Assembly (NCBI GenBank): GCA_026075535.2
Contig: AP026539.1
Location: 9,858,001-9,922,000 of the forward strand
Direction of reading: 5' to 3'
Source: Tricholoma matsutake
Taxonomy: Eukaryota > Basidiomycota > Agaricomycetes > Agaricales > Tricholomataceae
DNA: 64,000 nt
Part shown: piece after piece, positions 47,701 through 56,700 of the stretch
How positions within the stretch are numbered: position 1 is the first letter of the stretch
Layout: each line of letters begins with the position of its first letter
Notes under the pieces: model-generated
What the model was told of the DNA's origin: nothing
The model's input: the letters and a program-made list of their open reading frames with translations, nothing else
The model's database searches: none
Translations under genes and position numbers: made by a program

Positions 47701-49185
47701 CAAGACCCTCAACCAGAACCCCTACCAGCTGCCAGCCCTGATCAACATTATCAAATGGCCCAAGGTTGTAGAAATTTGAAAATCCTTCCCCTCTGGTTAC
47801 AACACAAGGACAATCCAGCTGTGAAGGTGAGTCACTCAATCTCACAGGTCACTTACTAACGTAATTTTAATTGAAGGACTTTGTACCGAAACTCAAGGAT
47901 CACATCCTTCAATGCATCTGAAATTTGATGGCCAATAAGTTCACCAGCACTGATCGTAACAAGGTAGAAATCTTATGCGACACCGTATATTTTCACCAAA
48001 TTCTTTGCATCAATTTTACAACCTATGACATGTGGCGGGATCAGGACATTATCAATGTGCATACTCAATCAGATGTGATGGTCTTGTCAGATGATGATGA
48101 AGAGGCCAACTATCCATATTGGCACTGTCACATCATTGGAATCATGCATGTCAATGTGCGTGAACTTGGTGATGAGGGAAATTTCAAGCAGCTGGATATC
48201 TTGTGGGTTCACTGGGATGGTCTCAATGGGGAATATGCTTGGGGATGCTCAGCAAAACAGCTACCACAGGTTGGTTTTGGGCATTTGGATGATCCTTACA
48301 GCTTTGGCTTTCTGGACCTCGCCGACATACTGCATGCCTGCCACATGATCCCAGCTTTCACACTTGGCCAAACAGAAGACTTGCTTCCTTCACACTCATT
48401 TGCTCATCGATCAAATGAAGAAGGGAAGGACTTTGTCCGATACTATGTGAATTTGTGAGTGCTCCTGTCCCATTTCAACAAGTCTGAGTTGATCGTTTGC
48501 CTAGTTTTGTAGACCGTGACATGGTCTGTCTCTTTACAGGTATTGGAATTGGCCATACATTGATCCATTCGCATCTCAAGGGGTTGCTCAACAATGTTAA
48601 AGCTGCTTTTGTGAAAGAGAAAGCTCATGAAACTGATGATATGGATCAGGAGGAAGATGCAGCCACACCCGACAAGATTTCACTGGAGGACATTGACATG
48701 GATGAGTTAGTGGAGGATGTTCCTGTGGGTGATGAGGAAGTGGACGACAACAATGAGGGTTGGGGAATGGAAAGTGGCAAGTCTTCTCATCCCATCCATC
48801 ACCATTGGATGCACCACCTAATCCATCTGAATGCTGAACACTCATTGAGCACTGAAAATGCTGTTGAAAGGCTCATACACGTTGTTCAAATCCTGGCAAC
48901 ACATGTTGAACAGTTGGAAAATGTGCTTGTACATGGTCTGCATGCAGGGAATTTACGAGGTGAGTTTTTCATTCCATCCATTTGTTTGCTTATTGATGCT
49001 CAGATAGTTCATCATTCCAGCAGCTCAATTCTCCTGCGTTCGCAAAGTCTTTCCCCAACACAACTGCCACTCCCAAGCACGCAATGAAGAGACTCGCCAG
49101 TTCCTTGCCTCCAAAATGGGCCAATGAGAACTGTCTCCAATCTTCATCAGTCTTTGATTGTGTCCCCATTGCTGACAGAATCTGA
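44785..49185 (+). mobile_element. Plavaka-like (CACTA-related) transposase gene, decayed
   Basis: An N-terminal zinc-finger-like segment (MAVCYVCSKTFNQNVSTHAI) opens at 44785. Multi-frame decayed coding sequence follows in family order: NTTPNSFGVFCRYLGCFPSHD; CAHFQLIHWFYGNHVKTIDNF; YSDATHLTKFGTASLWPIYMY; YMADYPEKCDPQISHFNCVN; GRCLCPHCLVEKKYVSELGT; NAFSQVLLPLGVNYFNMFI with LHKVKLSVWRALFQHNLQIL; a 47925-48458 block with YDMWRDQDIINVHTQSDVMV, LDILWVHWDGL and FGFLDLADILHACHMIPAF; and FVDRDMV. Many stops and frameshifts separate them. This order is what I recall for Plavaka transposases of basidiomycetes. The end at 49185 is the stop of the last coding-like segment; terminal inverted repeats were not found. 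Confidence 0.7.
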
Positions 49186-49734
49186 CTCTCAAGCAACTGA
49201 AATTAATGGTGTTTTTTATCTGAAATAAGTCATACACAGTGTTACATGAGGAGCCTATGGTAAGTTTTGATGTTTCTGTTGAACTTGTGATGTCTGTGAC
49301 ACACATTGCTGGCAGCAGTTGACGACAGGGCTCACTCAATAATCTCGAACTTGCAATTCCTTGGTAGTTTAGCATAGAACATGTCGCTTAGAGCTTGTTG
49401 TACATAGATACTAATGTTACCTTGTTTGACGCATTCTTACCTAGTTTATCTTGAGATCACCAAAGAATCGAGCTCGATGACATTGAACTATCATAACCAT
49501 AACTGAGATGGACCGCACTTAGTGTACCAAGCTTAACATATTACTGTTGTCATGCCAGTTACCATGCTGACCTTGCTTGCCTTGCTAGATTGTTCAATAC
49601 CTTGGTGCCTCCTTGCAAGTCTTGCATCATGACCATTCTGCCACCTTCCCAGTCAGACTCTGAGCATAATTAATTCCTACCTTGGTGGTAATATGAACCC
49701 ATCTACCTTGATTGTATGCATAGATATTTCTGAT

Positions 49735-50649
49735 TAGTGTTGAAGGGTCCAGTCCACAGGACCAAAAAAAAGACCAAAATTGGACTGAATTGGACTAGAA
49801 AAGACTGGACCAGTGGTCTATTTATGGACCAGTGGTCTATTTATGGACCAGTGGTCTATTTATGGACCAGTGGTCTATTTATGGACCAGTGGTCTATTTA
49901 TGGACCAGTCTTTTGCAGTTCAGTTAGCAGTCTTTCCATTTTGAAAAATGTTGTAAAACCAAAGAAAACTGGTCTAAACCAGTTAGGACCAGTTTTATCG
50001 TGGGAACATATATTGGACCATGTTCCCACATGAAATCCAGCAAATTCAACCTCTGGTTCAGAAAAAATGGTTAGGAATTGAGCAAGATATAACCAAATCT
50101 ATTTTTGTATGAGTATTTTGTTGTATCAGATTGATTTTCATTTCATCTTACTCATATGTTGATCATTTGCTTGATTCTATTAATGATCATAGGACTAACA
50201 TGTATAATAATACTCCCACCATTTGTCAATACATGCTATGCATCACATAATTTATGGTTGTCACATTACATTTCTTGGTGTTCAGCACGAGTCATTCAGT
50301 AGATGTATTTTTATATTGATCATAGCCAAGTCACATCTTGATGAAATGTCTTAAAAGTTAGACCGAATGATGGGGAATTACAATGTCTATACATCTGTAC
50401 AGTGGTTGTAAGGTCTGGGTAATATTTGCTAAGATACATATGGGTTATATTAATACAACAAATTTCACGACAAAACATTGGTCTGAACCAGTCTTAACCA
50501 GTCTTTTTCAGTCTTTTAACAGGAAAGGACCAGTCCTAGGTGGTCCAGTTCAGTTCTAGCAGTATCTGGGTTGGTCCTGGACTGGTTTAGGTTGCGGTCT
50601 TTACGTTTTTGGGTCAAAAAACCGAACTGGACTGGACCCTTAAACATTA
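49735..50649. mobile_element. hAT-type MITE 2, 915 bases
   Basis: Ends TAGTGTTGAAGGGTCC (left) and, reversed, TAATGTTTAAGGGTCC (right), related to the ends of MITE 1. The 8-base flanks TTTCTGAT (49727-49734) and TTTCTTAT (50650-50657) match in seven positions. The interior has no transposase and contains a 19-base tandem repeat. Older than MITE 1 by the mismatches in TIRs and duplication. Confidence 0.8.
49807..49901 (+). repeat. 19-base tandem repeat, five units, inside MITE 2
   Basis: Five perfect copies of GGACCAGTGGTCTATTTAT, followed by a partial sixth. The unit contains the palindrome GGACCAGTGGTCT-like core, so single strands could form small hairpins. Confidence 0.9.
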
Positions 50650-50716
50650 TTTCTTATATTGAAAGTTGTACTGTGATCATTATTCAACCTCCCTGGAAAA
50701 TCCCTAATCATAACGC

Positions 50717-51729
50717 TGATGATACTCAACCCAGAAACCCAAACAAAACACCTAAAAGGGTCCTATTTGGTATAACACAAGTCAGAGGAAGGTTGCAATT
50801 CATTCTAAACTTTCACTGATCTCCAATAATAACAAACTAGATGATCCGAACAAAGTTCAGGATGTGGAAAGTAGTTTCGAGGTGTTGCAATATTTTTCAA
50901 GATGTTGCAATATTTTTAGGGATTGCAAAATGGACTGCAAAGATATTGGTGAGTGATGGAAAGGTTGATAAATGATGCGAGAGGTGAGCGACAATGAATA
51001 CAAGAGGATGACAATAATATTGAGAGGCAAAATGAGGATGGATGAGTTTCGATGAAATCTGAAGAATTTTTGGACTAAAACTTGTGACTCAAACAATGAG
51101 AAGAGAGTTTTTAGCTCTCCACTACTAATACTATACTTGGGGGATGCTTCCCTTGTTATTCATCGTGGATAATGCAAGGTTTTGTAGGTTAAAAAGAGAT
51201 AGTACCAAAAAGGCAATAGTGGGCATGTGGAGAACATGAGGCAAAAGAAAACATATGGACTTCAGGGATGAAGTAATAACCGATATGGAACAATAACCAC
51301 AAGTCTAGGGAGTGTGGGAGACAATAAATCAAAATATAGACTGTCCTTTTGTTCTAGAATTGGCTAAATATTGCAAATATTGCAAAAATATTGCAAAACA
51401 TCATGATGTGCCTCGAGGTGATGTGTGCTGCATGAATATAGCCGAAATGTGGTTCGTCAAAGTTGATTATGTAAAGGGGAAGTGATGGGAAGCATGCAAA
51501 GTGTTGGGGTCCATGCTGAAGTGTGCGAAGTAGAAACTAAAAATGCAAAATCTTTGAAATGTCCGAAATTTGATCGGAAGCTTGCAAAATAGTCAAAAAA
51601 GGTTCGAAAGATGCCGAAAATGGATGCGAAATGATTGAGGGGTGATCGTGAATGTTTGTGGCTGTGCGTTGACTATCTGCGAATCCGCAAAATCAATTTC
51701 AGAGCTTGTACTGGCTGGTGGACCTATCA
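50717..51729. repeat. second solo LTR of the 34710-35711 family (1013 bases)
   Basis: Starts TGATGATACTCAACCC and ends GTGGACCTATCA, like the copy inside element B, with ACGC on both sides (50713-50716 and 51730-51733). Internal blocks such as GAGATAGTACCAAAAAGG and AACACAAGTCAGAGGAAGG correspond between the copies, although overall divergence is high. Confidence 0.7.
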
Positions 51730-52384
51730 ACGCTACCTTGCATGTCCTTGATGAGGTCCCCGCAAGGCAAGCTTTTATCAATGTCACCCATCTTAGTCGT
51801 TGAGCTCATAATCCCATCTAGTAAGGTAAGCCGCTGATTGAACAAAGTCGGGCAAGGTCGGTAAACTACATACTTACCTTCCAAGATTATAGTCTGACAT
51901 TTTTCGTGATGTACAAGCAACTGCTGGTAGGGTGATTTGTGGGTGCACCCTTGACCCCAACTTGCAGTCAATTGTGTAAGTTTTGTTAACAGACAGATAT
52001 GAACTTATCCATGTAGACAATACAAGTGTAATAGGTAGTAATATAATATTGTGGAATATATTTTTGTTTTGCTCTTAACATCTTGAACATCTTGAACATA
52101 AAATAACTGTAAGATCAATAATAGATCTTCACTGATAGAACCTAGTCTAGCGGCTATGTAGCACTGCATAGCACTGTATAGTGGAAGTATGAGACTATGT
52201 AGACAAGGTAGGGTGCTATACAGTTCTACAGAATTAAAGAACCATGCTATGACACTATGATGCTATGGAGCACTATGTATTGCTGTGTAGTTAACCCGGA
52301 CTTTTCTGATGAAGAATAACTCAGGGAACGAAGACGGATGCTGCAATGTTAAAAAATCTTCACCTTCAACAACAGACTTTTTGA
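51730..52384. other. region without a supported gene
   Basis: The minus strand between 51699 and 51971 has a 90-codon frame ending in the solo LTR, and another frame reads MSDYNLGRWDYELND after a possible GTAAGT...TACTAG intron. Neither is convincing. From 52140 to 52290 the sequence is built of loosely repeated ACTATG/GCACTATGTAG motifs. Confidence 0.35.
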
Positions 52385-52765
52385 TTAGAAGTCACAAGTT
52401 GTGACACCGCCATCGGCGAAGCCGATGATCTTCCCCGGGCAGCACCAGTGGTGAATGCCTCCCACTTCAATGTTCAGACAGAGATCGGAAGTGATCCAAA
52501 ATGTTGCCCCAACGGACACGCCGTTTCCTTCGAAATTAGTATAAAGGTCAGGCGATAGTCCCGGCATCTGCCCACAATCTGTCGCGAAGGATCCCCCGAT
52601 GTATGTTTGGCCATCGATGGTGAACTCAGCGTTATGAACGGGGAGGTCGCCCCAAGACCCACCGCTTATTACATCGCTAACACAAGCTATGATACCACTT
52701 TGCGCGGTCACGGTGGAAATCATGAATGAGGCGAGTGCAGCAAGTGAGGCTTTGGAAAGGCGCAT
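52385..52765 (-). CDS. small secreted six-cysteine protein, 126 aa
   Basis: A single-exon frame from ATG 52765 (MRLSKASLAALASFMISTVTA, a clear signal peptide with cleavage after TVTA) to the stop at 52385. The mature part of about 105 residues has six cysteines (IIACVS, ATDCGQM, SDLCLNI, HHWCCPG, TTCDF), including one CC pair, and many Gly/Asp/Asn residues. Spacing does not match hydrophobins (eight Cys) or thaumatin. Secretion is well supported; function is unknown. Small secreted proteins of this kind in mushrooms are often expressed in fruiting bodies or at host contact, but nothing here shows that. Confidence 0.75.
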   Translation of the reverse strand: MRLSKASLAALASFMISTVTAQSGIIACVSDVISGGSWGDLPVHNAEFTIDGQTYIGGSFATDCGQMPGLSPDLYTNFEGNGVSVGATFWITSDLCLNIEVGGIHHWCCPGKIIGFADGGVTTCDF

Positions 52766-53424
52766 GGTGAGAGATGACGGTGAGAGTGCTTTAATAGGTG
52801 AGATGGGTGGAATTGCGACGGATTGGAAGCCTCAAGTTGGCCTCAAGCTGAGGGGCCCTGCCTTATTTCCGTCGTGCACATCAGAAATAAATTGAGCGCA
52901 GGCGAACGGATCCAGCTAGGGCATCGAATCTGCAAGTTGTTGGTGCAACTGCCAATGAAACAAAAAGGCCCGGCTGGGATCGGCACTGGCGCTGCTACGA
53001 TAGAGTAGTGAGGGAATGGTGGTAATCAATCAGTGATAAGAGGGGATTATGCCAGTGAGTAACGAGCAGAATGTTGATCCGAGTATTCGCAATGGTACTT
53101 AGGGTACTAACAAGGGTCAAGAGTTTCAAAATATTTTGTAAACTGCCTCGGAATCTACGAGGAGGATACGGTTCTGCTTCGGAATTGAAATACACATTGA
53201 CTAACATATATTGAATCGATCTACAACATAAAATAAAGGTAAGATGAAGTGGTAGTGCTAGCAGAAAGAAGCCGAGTCGACAAGTACCAAAAACAGGGAG
53301 TTTCAAAACTTTTCGTAACACTAGTCACGCGAACTTACGCATACTATTCCTGGCGCTGGGTTTGAAAGTGGGTAAGTGTTAGGTTCTGGACCTCAGGACT
53401 TTTGGGATCAGTGCCCACAGTATG
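52766..53424. other. intergenic region, nothing recognised
   Basis: About 660 bases between the secreted-protein start (its promoter side) and the copia insertion site. Two similar stretches (GAGTTTCAAAATATTTTGTAA and GAGTTTCAAAACTTTTCGTAAC, near 53118 and 53298) may be a degenerate repeat. No ORF is supported. Confidence 0.4.
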
Positions 53425-53729
53425 TGTTGGAGCAGACTATATACGCTGCACAGGGGAAGAGACAACACGTTCCTTACAACCTACCTGGGGTTTAGTTAGA
53501 CTTACAGCTAGGGTTAGCAGAGGTAAGAACACTGTATTCCTACTATGGTACAGGTTCTCCTTATATACATAATATTAAGGATGTCACATGACTCGGGAAT
53601 GTGTTTACCGCATGTATGCGCAGTAAGCGCAGTAACATGCGTATGCTGCATGTATTGCCTCATGTATACATGTGTATGCCACATGTATTGCCTCATGTAT
53701 ACAGCATGCATCAGGGATTAATTTCAACA
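53425..53729 (-). repeat. 3' LTR of the young copia element
   Basis: 305 bases, read on the minus strand TGTTGAAATTAATCCC to CTGCTCCAACA. U3 contains two near-repeats built from GTATACATGAGGCAATACAT. A TATATAAGG box precedes the likely start of R. Confidence 0.96.
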
Positions 53730-53761
53730 CCCCCCCTCAAACTGTACAGCGCTCTAAGCAG

Positions 53762-56700
53762 CTAAGTTTGAATCTCGAAAGTAATTCCGAGAGAGTCTCT
53801 AAATTTCCTGAATAGGACGGCGCCAAGGTTCTTTGTGAACATGTCAGCCGGATTATCACTTCCAGGAATGAAAACGACTGTGACTTTGTCATTTTCTATG
53901 CATTCGCGGGTGTAGTGGTAGCGAATGTCTATATGTTTGGTCCTTCTTTCCTGAACTGGATTTGATCCAATAAAGATGGATCCTTGATTATCAGCGCAGA
54001 TTGGTATGCGCTTCAGTGTATATCCAAGTTCCTGGAATAAGGACTCTATCCACACTATCTGCCGACAAGTGTCGGAGAGAGCCATGTATTCGGCTTCTGT
54101 GGATGACAGTGCTACAGTTTTTTGTAAACGGGACTGCCAGCACACAATGCCACTCGCCAGAGTAGCAAAGTAACCCGTTGTAGATCGGCGCTTGACTGTG
54201 TCAGCTGCCCAATCAGAATCTGTGAAGGCCTGTAGCCCCTCGGATTTCTCTCCATCATAGACCATACTGTACTTCTGGGTTCCCACCAGATAGCGCATTA
54301 TGTACATTGCTTTGTCTAGATGTTCTTGGCTAGGATTAGCCGAGAATTGCGACATCTTGATTACCGCATAAGCGATATCAGGTCGCGTTCCGAGCATCAG
54401 ATACAATAAAGATCCGATCACAGACTGATATTTTGATCTAAGCGCCGCATTTGGCGTCGCTGTGTTCTCCGACGGTTTGTAGCCAGTCGGGAGCGGAGTG
54501 GGGGCAATCTTGGCATTTGTCATCTCGAACCTCTCAAGCACTTTGGCGAGATATTCTGTTTGATCGAGTTTGACTTTTGCAGCGGTCTGGGTGACGCGCA
54601 TGCCTAAGAATTCCGTGACTTTTTCAGTACTACGGCACTCCCAATGCTTCAGGCAAGCATTCTTCTTTTCATCCACAAGTTTCTTGTTCTTGCCCATGAA
54701 CAAGCCATCATCAACATAGACTAGCGCAATAACGATGCTGCCTGTCTTAGGATCCTTGTGTATGAAGATGCCGGCATCGGAGCTGGCGCGCACGAACCCA
54801 ATGGTGCGCATAAATGCCTCTAGCTCTCTCCACCATGCTAGTGAAGCCTGTTTAAGGCCATACAATGCTCGGCGTAAGCGCATTACTTTGCGCTCTTTAC
54901 CCTCGAGTTTGAAACCCTCAGGTTGATCCATATAGATCTCCTCATCAAGTTTGCCGTATAAAAATGCGGTTTTTACATCTAGACCGGTCATATACATGCC
55001 TTCTAGAGATGCAAGGGCAAACATGAGGCGTACGGTCTCGTAGCGGACTACTGGTGAGAAAATCTCATCAAAGTCAACGCCTTCGACTTGTGAAAAGCCT
55101 TTGGCCACGAGTCTGGCTCGTTTTCTTCCGTCCGATTTCACGGAGAAAACCCATCTATTTTTGATCGTTTTTCGATCATGTGGAAGATCGACGATGTCAT
55201 AGACTTGTCGCTTGCGAAGAGCCTCTAACTCTTCACGACAAGCTTGTTTCCACTCAAGTTGCTGCTGCCGGGGTAGGCGCGCAATATCGCGAAATTGGTT
55301 TGGAACTAGGCTTTTTCCGCTTGATGGTGTGACTGCTTTTGACAACAGCCAGCGGATAAGCTCATCTCCACCTTCCTTGGTTATCTTTTTAATATAACCT
55401 GCTTCATCCGGTTCCCCCATTGGGTGATCATGTTCTTGATTATTGGAATCGGGCACACTCTCGTGGGGTGCCGAACTCGGTCCAGCAACCGGTTCTTGCT
55501 GTTGAGGTCGTGGTCGTGTTCGGTTATGATCCGAATCTTGACCCACAGACTTCTTCCAATATCGATCACGCGCAATGTCTCTCTCTATGTCAGAGGGGAG
55601 TCGCTGTTCTCCATAGGTATTGCCGGGACGGTTTGGGATTTTCCTCTGCCTGCCTGATCGACGGGGCAATTGCTGCCATTCCTGTTGATCTTCACGTCTT
55701 GGACGAAAGTCCTCAGTGGTAACTGGAGGCGGCGGAGGAGGAGCATTAGTCGCATCGTCATGCGCCTTTTGCTCGCTTGGTAAATCATCATCATCATCTT
55801 CTGATGATGGAGGAAGGGGCGGATTTTGTGGCGGTATAGGGTCATCGCCATCCGTTCCAGATGAGTGGTCGTCATCTTCTGGTTCTGGTGGAAAATCACC
55901 AAGGTCTGTCTTGGCAGGAGTTTTAGCTCCGGGACAGCATGGGAACATCGTTTCATCAAATAGTGCCATAGCACCAATGAATATTGCGCCGTTTCGTCGC
56001 ATGAAACGATATGCTTTAATGCCATCTTCTACTCCAAGGTACGTCATTAGCTCCGATCGAGGAGACAATGTTGTTGGACGTTTTTCCTTTGGTAGATAGA
56101 CATAAGCACCGCAACCGAAGACCTTCAGATTGTTTAGATCTGAGCGGACCTTTGTCAGGTCCTCAAAAGGTGTCAGCCATTTCAGGCGCCTTATTGGGGT
56201 TCGGTTGTATAAATGTGTTGCATGTTCTATGCAAAATTCCCACCATGATTGTGGTAGACAAGCGGTGAATCGCAGGGTTTGCGACTTTTCCATTATTGTC
56301 CTTATGGCGCGCTCTGCGCGCCCATTCTGTTGATGAACATGGGGTGCAGACATCTCTATTTTGATGCCTAAATCCTTGAGCTGTTTTTGTAGCTCACGAT
56401 CCTTGAACTCCCCCCCTGGATTGACACGCCAGCGCTTGATTGTAGCGCCATATTGGGTCTTAGCCATTGCTTGAAATTGTCTAATCGCTGCAGCAGCATC
56501 AGATTTCTTTCTAAGGCATTGGACCCAAATATGTGACGTTTTGTCGTCCAGAAATACAATGAAGTATTTATGTTTGTGGTACGATTGTACCGGGAGTTCC
56601 TTTAGGTCGGAATGTATTAATTCAAAGGATTTGTCAGCTCGTGAGTCTGACTCGGGAAAAGATTTTGAGGTCATTTTCCCTTCTGCACACCCTGGACATA

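Noticed and set aside
53514..53711. 65-codon minus frame (and its identical twin at 58966-59163) as a gene
   Set aside because: Both lie wholly within the copia LTRs; the frame comes from the ATG/CAT-rich tandem repeats of U3.
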